Source of the DNA: Nocardia carnea NBRC 14403
Lineage (GTDB): Bacteria > Actinomycetota > Actinomycetes > Mycobacteriales > Mycobacteriaceae
DNA length: 64,000 bases
Assembly: GCF_000308515.1 (NCBI RefSeq)
Contig: NZ_BAFV01000039.1
Location: forward strand, 62,001-126,000
Direction: 5' to 3'
A model generated the notes under the pieces. That model was not told where the DNA came from. It saw nothing but the letters and a program-made list of their open reading frames with translations, and searched no databases. How positions within the stretch are numbered: position 1 is the stretch's first letter; the number at the start of each line of letters is the position of its first letter. Position numbers and translations under genes: made by a program. Positions 42,199-50,541 of the stretch are shown piece after piece.

Positions 42199-43104
42199 TC
42201 AGGTCCTGGTGGCGCACTGTACGAGTAGGTCCGCCGCGCCGGCCGGTGGCGTCGCTCGACGCCAGATCACCCGGAACTGCCGATCGAGGACCACCGCGTC
42301 CGCGAGCGCCACCCGGCGCAGCGCACCGGTCGCGAGTTCGGGCGCGGCAACAAGCGAACTGAGCACCGCCGGGGCCATTCCGGTCCGGGCGGCCGCGACG
42401 ATCGCGACCGCGGAACCCAGTTCGGCGGCCGGCGGGGCGGGCGGTCCGTACCCACTCAGGATTTCCCAGACGGTGTCGCGGGTACCGGATCCCGGTTCGC
42501 GCCACAGCAGCGGTGTCGCGACCAGCTCACGCAACGAAACCGGCTCGGCCCGGTCCGCCCACGGATGCGTAGATCCCACCACCAGCAACAACTCGTCGGC
42601 GCCGAGCGCCCGGCCACCGAGGTCCGGCGGCGGATGGGGGCCTTCCACGAAGCCGAGGTCGGCGTCACCCGCGCGCACCATGGCTTCGACATGGGTGGTG
42701 TTGTCCACCTCCAGCGATACCGCGATATCCGGCCGGATGCCGCGCAGCGCCGCCAGCCATTGCGGGATCCGGTGATCGGCGATGGTTTTCGAAGCAGCGA
42801 TCCGGAGTCGCGGTGCGTCGGTGCTGTGCAGCGCGGCGACGGTGTCGTTGAACGACCGGGCCGCCTCCAGCACCATCCGCGCGGCGGCGACCACAGTGCG
42901 GCCGGAGTCGGTGAGGGTGGAACCGGTGGGGCCGCGGTCGAGCAGTTGGATGCGCAGCCGCCGTTCGAGCGCACTGATCCGCATACTCGCTGCGGGCTGA
43001 CTCATGCCGTGACGGCGTGCCGTCGCACCCAGACTGCCCGTATCCGCGACCGAGACCAGCAGGTCCAGCACGGCGAGGTCGGGGGTTCCGGGTGGCAGGG
43101 TCAC
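42199..43104 (-). CDS. LysR-family transcriptional regulator
   Basis: A 301-residue LysR protein. Residues 10-65 form the winged helix (DTGSLGATARRHGMSQPAAS). The rest is a periplasmic-binding-like effector domain (LRIAASKTIADHRIPQWLAAL). It is divergent from a YeiH-type transporter, an arrangement typical of CysB-like or YeiE-like control of sulfur-compound exporters. The GTG at 43104 leaves a usable promoter region; the GTG at 43146 would nearly abut the neighbour's longest start. Confidence 0.85.
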   Translation of the reverse strand: MTLPPGTPDLAVLDLLVSVADTGSLGATARRHGMSQPAASMRISALERRLRIQLLDRGPTGSTLTDSGRTVVAAARMVLEAARSFNDTVAALHSTDAPRLRIAASKTIADHRIPQWLAALRGIRPDIAVSLEVDNTTHVEAMVRAGDADLGFVEGPHPPPDLGGRALGADELLLVVGSTHPWADRAEPVSLRELVATPLLWREPGSGTRDTVWEILSGYGPPAPPAAELGSAVAIVAAARTGMAPAVLSSLVAAPELATGALRRVALADAVVLDRQFRVIWRRATPPAGAADLLVQCATRT

Positions 43105-43221
43105 AGGGTCGATTATGGGCTGCCGGCGAATAGACCCGACCAGCACCCATCAGCTCCGCTTATGACCTCCTCCCGATTTGCTCGCTACCGGGACCGGGCA
43201 GGGTCCGACAAGGTCGGACTG

Positions 43222-44226
43222 GTGAACGAGGTGTATCGCAGAATTCCGGGCCTCGGCCTCGCCGCCGTCCTCGCGACCGTGGCAACGCTGCTCGGCACGC
43301 TCGTGCCGGTCGCCGGCGCGCCCGTCCTTGCCCTGGTCGCCGGCGCCGCGGTCGGTATGCGCGCCGAGGCCCAGGTGGCGGATTCCGGCCGGTTCGGTCC
43401 GGGGTTGACCTGGGCGCGGCAGCATCTGCTGGGCGCGGCGATCGTGCTGCTCGGCCTCGGACTCCCGATGGGGGCGGTATTCACAGTCGGGCGCGAAACC
43501 GCCGTGGTCCTGCTCGGGACCCTGTGCGTGGGCACGGTGACAGCGCTGGTCGTCGGCCGATTGCTGGCGCTGCATCGCGAATCGGTGATCCTGATCGCCG
43601 CCGGGACCACGATCTGCGGCGCCTCCGCCATCGCTGCCACCACGGCGGTGCTGAAACCGGACCGCGAACGCGTCGCCTATGCGCTCGGGACCATTTTCGT
43701 CTTCAACATCGTCGCGGTCCTCGCCTATCCCCCGCTGGGCCGGGCCCTCGGAATGTCGGAGGAGGCATTCGGACTGTGGGCCGGGACCGCGATCAACGAC
43801 ACCTCGTCCGTACTCGCGGCCGGTATCGCTTTCGGGCCGGCGGCCGCGAGTTTCGCGGTGATCGTGAAACTGGTGCGGAGCCTGATGATCGTCCCGCTGT
43901 GCGTCGGCCTGCATTTCGCCGGCCACCGCGCCGGCACCGGCGATCTCGCCAGGACTCCCCTGTGGCGCACCATCCCCCTGTTCGTCGTGCTGTTCCTCGC
44001 CGCCTCGGTCGTCGCCGGAACCGGCGTCCTGCCGTCGTCCTGGACCGCACACCTCACCGACCTCAGTTCCTGGTTGGTCGCCGCCGTACTCGCCGCGATC
44101 GGCACATCGCTCACCTGGCGGCGACTACGGTCGGCCGGCTCGCGGCCACTACTGTTCGGCGGCGTGCTCGCGGTGACCCTCGCCCTGTCGGCGCTGGCCC
44201 TCCAGTGGTCCACCGGCTGGCGCTGA
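43222..44226 (+). CDS. YeiH-family putative sulfate/sulfonate exporter
   Basis: About 334 residues with 9-11 hydrophobic segments. The conserved core ICGASAIAATTAVLKPDRERVAYALGTIF (seen in parts) and AGTAINDTSSVLAAG are hallmarks of the YeiH/UPF0324 family. Family members are linked to sulfate, thiosulfate or taurine-derived sulfonate export under LysR control, and a LysR gene is divergent here. I chose the GTG at 43222 because the 20 codons after the ATG at 43162 use rare T/A-ending codons and leave almost no intergenic space. The longer form (354 residues) remains possible. Confidence 0.8.
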   Translation: MNEVYRRIPGLGLAAVLATVATLLGTLVPVAGAPVLALVAGAAVGMRAEAQVADSGRFGPGLTWARQHLLGAAIVLLGLGLPMGAVFTVGRETAVVLLGTLCVGTVTALVVGRLLALHRESVILIAAGTTICGASAIAATTAVLKPDRERVAYALGTIFVFNIVAVLAYPPLGRALGMSEEAFGLWAGTAINDTSSVLAAGIAFGPAAASFAVIVKLVRSLMIVPLCVGLHFAGHRAGTGDLARTPLWRTIPLFVVLFLAASVVAGTGVLPSSWTAHLTDLSSWLVAAVLAAIGTSLTWRRLRSAGSRPLLFGGVLAVTLALSALALQWSTGWR

Positions 44227-44287
44227 GCGCACCGTCGGCCGATCGCCGAACCGGCTCCCCGAGCAGCGGCCGTGTGACGAAACCGAT

Positions 44288-44624
44288 TCAGGCTGCTGCG
44301 ACCTGCCGAAGCGCGTCGGCGGTGGCTGCCGGTTCGGTGATCATCAGGTCGTGGCCGTGTCGATATCCCACAGCCGGCTCGCGCTTTGCGCTTCGGCGAT
44401 CAACGCCGGGTCTCTGGTAGCGAGGGTGGCGGTGCAGACGATGCGGAACTGCGGTATCGCCCACAGAGCCACCTCGTCGCGCAGCTCGAGTTTGTCCTCG
44501 AAACAGCGCCATGGATGCGCCGTGAGCCGTTCGGCCATCCACGCGAGTCCGCGGGTTCGGTGATGCCGTAGAGCATTCCGGAATCCTGGTCCGGTGCGAG
44601 GACAAGTTCCACACCGCCGACAAG
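44288..44624 (-). pseudogene. Frameshifted alpha/beta-hydrolase C-terminal remnant
   Basis: Three reading frames in order give one hydrolase C-terminus: ELVLAPDQDSGMLYGITEP, then GLAWMAERLTAHPWRCFEDK through ASRLWDIDT, then GHDLMITEPAATADALRQVA and a stop at 44288. The second break needs a single missing G in the gacacg-gccacgac region; the first break is near 44548. The catalytic His lies in the GHD. The 5' part of the gene, with the nucleophile, is absent beyond the hairpin at 44625. It is a decayed gene. Confidence 0.7.
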
Positions 44625-44660
44625 GCGCTGCCCGTCCCGGCGGACCGGGACGGGCAGCGC
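44625..44660 (-). terminator. Strong terminator hairpin
   Basis: The 16-bp perfect stem (GCGCTGCCCGTCCCGG and its complement) has a 4-base cgga loop. It lies 12 bases after the stop of the Gly-rich exported protein and separates it from the hydrolase remnant. Confidence 0.8.
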
Positions 44661-44672
44661 GCACTGTTCGTA

Positions 44673-45407
44673 TTACGGGGTCGTCGGCCGGCACGCCGGA
44701 TGTTCCGGCGGGCACGGGGACAGGATGGTCGAGAAGTACTGGAAGGCCGCGAAAACAGCGACCGGTCCACCGATCAGGAACGCACCGATGATGCCACCGG
44801 CCGCACCCAGCGTCGCGGCACCGGCGACACAGCCGCCGATGGTGGCGCCGACGAACGGGACCAGCAGCAGGGCGATGGGGCTGGATACCAGCGCACCGGT
44901 CGCGGCGCCGAGCACACAGCCCAGGCCGCCGCCGATCACGGCGCCGACCGCGCCCGCGATCGCCGCGCTCATCGTCGCCCGTTGCGCGAACACCCCCAGG
45001 GCCTGCATATCGCGTGGCGTGAACTGTTCGGCCACTTCCTGGGCCGCCTGCTCGGGCGTGACCACGGGTGCGCTGACCGGCGCGACCGGCACACCACCCG
45101 CACGTTGCGGGGTCAGTACCGCCGTGCCACCGTCGATCTTCGCGGCGATGGGGAAGGCGATATTGTCCTTGCGATAGGTGAGCGGCACCGTGGTGAGCAG
45201 CGTGTCGTCGATGGCCTGCAGGATGAGCTGATCACCCGCCACCTGCCATTTTCCGTTCGTCTCGACCACGGCGCTGTCACCGGAGTGCGTGATCTCGTAG
45301 GTGAGTTCCCGCGGTGCGGGCGCGGGTTCCGCGGAGGCGGGGGCGGCGGTGGCACCGAGGGCCGCTACCGCGAGCGCCGCGGTAGCGACACTGGTTCGGA
45401 GTTTCAT
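44673..45407 (-). CDS. Exported protein with Gly/Ala-rich hydrophobic C-terminal half
   Basis: A 244-residue protein. The signal peptide ends in APASA-EP near residue 26. Residues 30-110 look like a beta-rich soluble domain. Residues 145-225 are a long Gly/Ala-rich hydrophobic stretch with glycine-zipper patterns (AGAVGAVIGGGLGCVLGAAT and similar) and Cys residues. It ends in a Pro/Cys-rich tail. Similar proteins are widespread in Nocardia without known function; pore formation or membrane association is a guess. The ATG at 45407 follows gagga. It trails the liv operon by 73 bases. Confidence 0.7.
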   Translation of the reverse strand: MKLRTSVATAALAVAALGATAAPASAEPAPAPRELTYEITHSGDSAVVETNGKWQVAGDQLILQAIDDTLLTTVPLTYRKDNIAFPIAAKIDGGTAVLTPQRAGGVPVAPVSAPVVTPEQAAQEVAEQFTPRDMQALGVFAQRATMSAAIAGAVGAVIGGGLGCVLGAATGALVSSPIALLLVPFVGATIGGCVAGAATLGAAGGIIGAFLIGGPVAVFAAFQYFSTILSPCPPEHPACRPTTP

Positions 45408-45480
45408 GGTTGTGTCCTCATCGGTTGATATCGAGGCGGCCGTCGGCGCCGGAATGCGCCGCGGACGTTTTCGGGGGCAG

Positions 45481-46734
45481 TCACCGGCCGGAGGTGTCGA
45501 CCAGGTCACCGGCGAGCACCCAGCGGTCTCCTTCGAAGCGCTGGATCTGCATGGCCTCCATCGGATAGCCGTCGCCTTCACCGGTTTGCAGAGTGATCCC
45601 GGGCAGCAGCAGATCGATCTCCACACCGTCGAGCGAACGCATCGCATCGCGCAGCCCTTCACGGGTTTTGCACGTCGCGGCGTCGAAGGTCTTGTGGAAA
45701 CTCTGCGCCATCGCCCAGCCGACGAGGGTGTATCCGTCGGACGGGTCGGCGCCGGGGACGTACTGTGCGAGTTTGTCGCGGTAGAGCTGCATCCCGGGAT
45801 CGTCGGTCCACTGCGGGTCGGCCGGGTCCTTCACGAAGACCGAGGTGACGACGTTCTGCACGTTCTCGAACCCGACCGGCTCGAGCACACTCATGGTGCT
45901 GGAAACCTGGGTGAGGATATGCAGCGGATTCCATTCGGGATTGCGGGCATCCGCCGCCAGCGTCTGCGCGGCGAATTTCGGGGTGGCGAAGTTCAGCAGC
46001 ACATCGGCTTTCGAGTTGGCCAGGTTGCGCAACTGGGGGTCGACTGTGGGGTCGGTGACCTCGTAACTCTGTTCGGCGATCACCCGTACCCCGCTGCCGG
46101 CGGTGGCCTCGGTGAAACTGGCCAGCAGATCCTTGCCGAAATCGTCGTTCTGGTACAGGACCGCGACGGTGGCGTCCGGTTTCTGCTCGGTGACGTACCG
46201 GGCGAACACCTGCCCCTCGGCGTGGTAGCTGGGCTGCCAGCCGATGGTCCACGGATGTCCGTCGCCGATACCCCACTGGGTCGCCCCACCGGCGACGAAG
46301 ATCTGGGGCACCTCGCGCTGGTTCAGATAGTCCCAGACCGCCGCCGAGGTGGGGGTGCCGAGCGTGGACAGGACGGCGAACACCTGATCCTGTTCGACCA
46401 GCCGACGAGTCTCCTCCACGGTTTTCGGGGGCTGATAACCGTCGTCGCGCAGCAGGTACTCGACCTTACGGCCGTCGATACCGCCCTGTTCATTGTTCAC
46501 GTATTCGAAGTAGGCCTGCATCCCCTTCGGGAGTTCGGCGTAGGCGGATGCCGGGCCGGACAGCGGGAATACGCCGCCCAGTTTCATCGTGCTGTCGGTG
46601 AGTCCGGTCGTCTGCTGGCCTTGGCAGTCGCCGGAGGCCGTATCGCCGGCGGCGTCGTCGCGACCCCCGCAGCCGGCGGCGGCGACGACAACCGCGGCGG
46701 CGGCGAACGCCGCCTGTATCGCTCTAGTGCACAT
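45481..46734 (-). CDS. Branched-chain amino acid/amide-type ABC substrate-binding lipoprotein
   Basis: A 417-residue type-1 periplasmic-binding-fold protein. The lipobox is AAAGC (about residue 22), and the mature part has MKLGGVFPLSGPASAYAELP, the opening of the Leu/Ile/Val- and amide-binding family. It delivers its ligand to the LivHM permease. The start at 46734 follows ggaaagaag and lies 11 bases inside the permease coding end, so translation is coupled. The ligand could be an amino acid, urea, an amide or an aromatic acid. Confidence 0.87.
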   Translation of the reverse strand: MCTRAIQAAFAAAAVVVAAAGCGGRDDAAGDTASGDCQGQQTTGLTDSTMKLGGVFPLSGPASAYAELPKGMQAYFEYVNNEQGGIDGRKVEYLLRDDGYQPPKTVEETRRLVEQDQVFAVLSTLGTPTSAAVWDYLNQREVPQIFVAGGATQWGIGDGHPWTIGWQPSYHAEGQVFARYVTEQKPDATVAVLYQNDDFGKDLLASFTEATAGSGVRVIAEQSYEVTDPTVDPQLRNLANSKADVLLNFATPKFAAQTLAADARNPEWNPLHILTQVSSTMSVLEPVGFENVQNVVTSVFVKDPADPQWTDDPGMQLYRDKLAQYVPGADPSDGYTLVGWAMAQSFHKTFDAATCKTREGLRDAMRSLDGVEIDLLLPGITLQTGEGDGYPMEAMQIQRFEGDRWVLAGDLVDTSGR

Positions 46735-47782
46735 CGGTTCTTCCTTTCCGGGCCCGGTGTCCGAGCCAGTGCGCCGCCCGGCCGACGAGTCCGGCCAATC
46801 CATTCGGCGCGAGGTACATGACCGCGATGATGAGGAGCCCGAAGACGACCCCCGGTGCGGCTTGGTTGATGTCCTGGGCGACGGTCGGCACGTACATGAC
46901 GAACAGGCCGCCCAGCAGCGGGCCCCACTGTCCGCCGAGTCCGCCGACGACCAGTCCGGCCAGCAGGGTTATAGAGAAGGTGAGGGTGAAGGAGTCCGGG
47001 GACACGTACCCGATCACCCAGATGTAGATGCAGCCGGCGGCCCCTGCGAACATGGCACCCCAGGCGAAGGCCAGGGTCTTGTAGAACGCCGGCCGCACAC
47101 CGGTGACCTCGGCGGCGACCTCGTTGTCCCGCACCGCGTGCAGCGCCCGCCCCACCCGCGACCGCAGCAGCCCGGCGACCAGCAGATAGCTCACCGCGGT
47201 GACCGCGAGAACCAGGAAATACAACCACTGATCCTCGGCCAGCCCGGTCCAGGCCGGTGGCTCCGGTTTGTCCAGGGTCAGGCCCATGGAGCCGCCTGTC
47301 ACGGATTCGAAGCGTTTCAGCAGCGGCACCAGGAATATCGCGATGGCCAGGGTCACCAGTGCGAGATAGAGCCCGCGTAACCGCAAGGCCGGGATACCCA
47401 GGCCGATGCCGAGTACGAACGCGACCGCCGCCGCGACCGGCAGGGTCATCGGGTAGGGCGTGTCCCAGCGGTCCATCATGATCGCCGTGGTGTAGGCACC
47501 CACCGCGAAGAATGCCCCGTGTCCGAGAGATATCTGCCCGGTATGCCCCACGAGCAGGTTCAGTCCGAGCAGGGCGACCGCGTAGATCATTGCCAGCGAC
47601 AGCTGGAAGGTGTGGAAGGGCGCCAGTTCGAACGGCGCCCAGCAGGCCACGACCAGTAACACGGCCACCGCGGCCCACGACCGGTCGAACCGCCGGAACC
47701 GCGCTCGTGGCCGGACCGATTCGGCGGCGGGAGGGTGCTTTTCCGGTGCTGTCCTGGTGTCCGGGATTCCCATATCGCTCAT
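46724..47782 (-). CDS. livM: Branched-chain-type ABC permease LivM
   Basis: A 352-residue inner-membrane permease with about nine transmembrane segments. GLNLLVGHTGQISLGHGAFFAVGAY and the cytoplasmic loop AVRDNEVAAEVTGVRPAFYKTLAFAWG (each seen in parts) are typical of LivM. It has a charged N-terminal extension of about 35 residues. The start overlaps the livH stop by four bases. Confidence 0.9.
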   Translation of the reverse strand: MSDMGIPDTRTAPEKHPPAAESVRPRARFRRFDRSWAAVAVLLVVACWAPFELAPFHTFQLSLAMIYAVALLGLNLLVGHTGQISLGHGAFFAVGAYTTAIMMDRWDTPYPMTLPVAAAVAFVLGIGLGIPALRLRGLYLALVTLAIAIFLVPLLKRFESVTGGSMGLTLDKPEPPAWTGLAEDQWLYFLVLAVTAVSYLLVAGLLRSRVGRALHAVRDNEVAAEVTGVRPAFYKTLAFAWGAMFAGAAGCIYIWVIGYVSPDSFTLTFSITLLAGLVVGGLGGQWGPLLGGLFVMYVPTVAQDINQAAPGVVFGLLIIAVMYLAPNGLAGLVGRAAHWLGHRARKGRTDVH

Positions 47783-48666
47783 ACCCTTTCCACCGCCGGC
47801 GTGCCGAACAGGCCCTGCGGCCGGATCAGCAGCACGCCGAGGATGATCACCAGTGGCACACCGATCTTCAGTTCGGTGCCGATGACGTCGAGATACGCGC
47901 CGGCCAGAGTTTCCGCGACCCCGACGATCAGCCCCCCGGCCACCGCACCACCGGGACTGTCGAAACCGCCCAGGGTGGCCGCCGCGAAGGCGTAGATGAG
48001 TACCCCGCCCATCATGTTGGGTTCGAGGAACAGCAGGGGCGCCGACAGGACACCGGAGACGGCGCCCACGGCGGCGGCCAGCCCCCAGCCGAGCGCGAGC
48101 ACGGTGCCGACACCGATCCCTACCAGCCGCGCCGATTGCGGGTTGGCGGCCACCGCACGCATCGCCAACCCTGTCCGGGTGTAACGGAACAGCACGTACA
48201 GCAGCGCCATCACGACCGCGACCACGGCGAGAATGCCCAGATTGCCGTATCCGGCGGTGACCCCACCGGCCCGTAACGCACCTTCCGGGAAGGGGTTCGG
48301 GAAACTCTTCAACTGATACGACCAGATCCAGCCCGCGGCCGCGTTGACGAAGAAGAACAAACCGACGGTGACGATGACCAGCGTGAGTTCCGGAGCCCCC
48401 TCGACCGGCCGGATCACGATCCGCTCGATCAGCATGCCGCCGGCGAAGGAGATGGCGAGGGTCACCGGGAGTGCCAGCCAGAACGGTGTTCCGCTCTGCA
48501 CCAGCTGCCAGGCCAGGAACGCCGAGAACATGGCCAGCTCGCCCTGGGCGAAGTTGACGATCCCGGTGAACCGGTAGATGAGCACGAGAGCGAGAGCCAT
48601 ACCGGCGTAGAGGGCACCGGCGCTGAGGCCCTCGATGATCTGCTGCGCGAATCCGGACACGGTCAC
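47779..48666 (-). CDS. livH: Branched-chain-type ABC permease LivH
   Basis: A 295-residue permease with LSAGALYAGMALALVLIYRF near the start, NFAQGELAMFSAF and the loop MRAVAANPQSARLVGI, all diagnostic of LivH. It pairs with LivM to form the membrane channel. The GTG start at 48666 overlaps the livF stop (GTGA). Confidence 0.9.
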   Translation of the reverse strand: MTVSGFAQQIIEGLSAGALYAGMALALVLIYRFTGIVNFAQGELAMFSAFLAWQLVQSGTPFWLALPVTLAISFAGGMLIERIVIRPVEGAPELTLVIVTVGLFFFVNAAAGWIWSYQLKSFPNPFPEGALRAGGVTAGYGNLGILAVVAVVMALLYVLFRYTRTGLAMRAVAANPQSARLVGIGVGTVLALGWGLAAAVGAVSGVLSAPLLFLEPNMMGGVLIYAFAAATLGGFDSPGGAVAGGLIVGVAETLAGAYLDVIGTELKIGVPLVIILGVLLIRPQGLFGTPAVERV

Positions 48667-49484
48667 ACCCGGTATCCGAGGTAGGACCGGGCGACCTGTT
48701 CGTCGGCGGCGATATCGGCCGCGGCTCCGGACAGGACGATCCGCCCGCTTTCCAGCACATGTGCCCGGTGCGCGGTGCGCAGCGCCAGCTGAGCGTTCTG
48801 CTCGACGACGATCACGGTGGTGTGTTCCTCCGAGTTGATGGCGTGGACGATGCGGAAGAGTTCCCGGGTGACCATCGGCGCGAGCCCCAGCGACGGTTCG
48901 TCCAGGAGCAGTAGCCGCGGGCGGGACAGCAGTGCCCGGCCGAGAGCCAGCATCTGCTGCTCACCGCCGGAGAGCCGGCCTGCCTTTTCGTGCAGTTTGT
49001 CGCGCAGGACCGGGAAGTAGTCGTAGACGCGGCGCAGGTCGGTATCGAGGCCACCGCGGGCATGTCGATGTCCCGCGCTACCGTCTCCGCGGCTGTCTCC
49101 CCCTCCGCGACCGCGGCCGAATCCGTTTCTGCCGCCCTCACGGTGAAATCGGGCATTACCGCGGGAGTAGGCGCCCAAGCGCAGGTTTTCCTCGACAGTG
49201 AGCGGCGCGAAGGTGCCGCGGCCTTCCGGAACATGCGCAACCCCCGCCCGGGCGATCTTCTCCGGTGCGCGCCCGCCGATTTCGGATCCCGCCAGGGTGA
49301 CCGATCCGCGCACCCGGACCAGACCGCTCAACGCCCGCAGCAGCGTGGTCTTACCGGCACCGTTGGGACCGAGCACAGCGCATATCTCGCCGGCGGCCAC
49401 GGAGAAATCGATCCCGTGCAGCACCTCGCCGGCGCCGTACCCCGCCGTGAGACCGGTTACGGCGAGCAGAGGTTCACCGCTCAT
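48663..49484 (-). CDS. livF: Branched-chain-type ABC ATPase LivF with an inserted Gly/Arg-rich segment
   Basis: A 273-residue ATPase: Walker A GPNGAGKTTL, signature LSGGEQQMLALGR, Walker B LLLLDEPSLGL. LivF is normally about 235 residues. Here a low-complexity run rich in Gly, Arg, Asp and His (about residues 109-147, DNA 49044-49160) is inserted between ENLRLGAYSR and the conserved RRVYDYFPVL. The ATG at 49484 is used; upstream in-frame codons lack a domain. Confidence 0.88.
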   Translation of the reverse strand: MSGEPLLAVTGLTAGYGAGEVLHGIDFSVAAGEICAVLGPNGAGKTTLLRALSGLVRVRGSVTLAGSEIGGRAPEKIARAGVAHVPEGRGTFAPLTVEENLRLGAYSRGNARFHREGGRNGFGRGRGGGDSRGDGSAGHRHARGGLDTDLRRVYDYFPVLRDKLHEKAGRLSGGEQQMLALGRALLSRPRLLLLDEPSLGLAPMVTRELFRIVHAINSEEHTTVIVVEQNAQLALRTAHRAHVLESGRIVLSGAAADIAADEQVARSYLGYRV

Positions 49485-49552
49485 AAGACGTCCTTTCGAA
49501 AGACTTGCCGGCCCATCGCCTTCCAGGGCCCGCCTGCCGGTAGATCCGGTGC

Positions 49553-50311
49553 TCATGCCGCCGTCCCCAGATAGGCCTCGATCACGGCGGGGGCGCGCTG
49601 AACCTCGTCGGGCGTCCCATCGGCGATGACCCGGCCGAATTCGAGGCAGACCACGCGATCACAGAGGCCCATGACGAAGCCCATATGGTGTTCGACCACC
49701 ACCACGGTCAGATCGAAATCCACTCGCAGGCCGGCGAGCAGTTCGGCGAATTCGCCGACTTCCCCGTGGCTGAGCCCGTTGACCGGTTCGTCGAGCAGCA
49801 GCAGGCGGGGTCCGGCGGCCAGGGCCCGCGCCAGTTCGATCCGTTTCAACGTGCCGAACGGCAGACCGGTGGCCGGGTGGTCGGCGATATCGACCAGGTC
49901 GAGGCGTTCGAGCAAGCCGTCGACCTGGGTGCGCAGCCGGCGTTCTTCGGCGCGCACCGGCGGCAGGAACAGGCCTGCCGCGAGAAATCCGGCGCGCGCC
50001 CGGTGGTGCGCGCCGACGAGTACGTTGTCCCGGACGGACATACCGGTGAACAGGCCGAGATTCTGGAAGGTCCGCGCGATTCCGAGCCGGGCCATGAGAT
50101 CGGGCCGTACCGCCAGCAGATCGGTTCCGAGGTAGCGCAACGCGCCGGCGGTCGGGACGCAGCGCCTGGTCAGGCAGTTGAACAGCGTGGTCTTACCTGC
50201 CCCGTTGGGGCCGATCAGACCGGTCATTTCGCCGGACGCCACGGCGAACCCGACATCGTCGAGGGCCGTGATACCGCCGAATCGAACGGTCAGGCCGGAT
50301 ATCTCGAGCAT
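49553..50311 (-). CDS. livG: Branched-chain-type ABC ATPase LivG
   Basis: A 252-residue ATPase with Walker A GPNGAGKTTLFNCL, the LivG marker GIARTFQNLGLF, Walker B LLLLDEPVNGL and VEHHMGFVM. The signature region is divergent (LPFGTLKRIELARAL instead of the common LSYGQQRR). It is the first gene of the leftward liv operon, divergent from the PucR regulator gene. Confidence 0.9.
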   Translation of the reverse strand: MLEISGLTVRFGGITALDDVGFAVASGEMTGLIGPNGAGKTTLFNCLTRRCVPTAGALRYLGTDLLAVRPDLMARLGIARTFQNLGLFTGMSVRDNVLVGAHHRARAGFLAAGLFLPPVRAEERRLRTQVDGLLERLDLVDIADHPATGLPFGTLKRIELARALAAGPRLLLLDEPVNGLSHGEVGEFAELLAGLRVDFDLTVVVVEHHMGFVMGLCDRVVCLEFGRVIADGTPDEVQRAPAVIEAYLGTAA

Positions 50312-50541
50312 GAATCCTCCGGGTCGCGTCGTCGCGGTCGAAATGCTGTGGGGCAGCGCACAGTCCGTCGTACCGGCTATGGGTCAGGCCAGCGTAAGAG
50401 CGGTACGAATGAAACACATCAGCCCATGCGTCCCAATTATCGCGACCATCTTTGTCCCCGGAGTACAAGCGAGCAGGTCATAATTTGATACATACACGGT
50501 CGAATGTTGACATTGCTCGTCAGGGCGTGGACCATCCGACT

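Noticed and set aside
43162-43221. N-terminal extension of the YeiH-type transporter from the ATG at 43162
   Set aside because: The 20 codons use rare T/A-ending codons, no ribosome site precedes the ATG, and it would leave little room for the divergent LysR promoter. It cannot be fully excluded.
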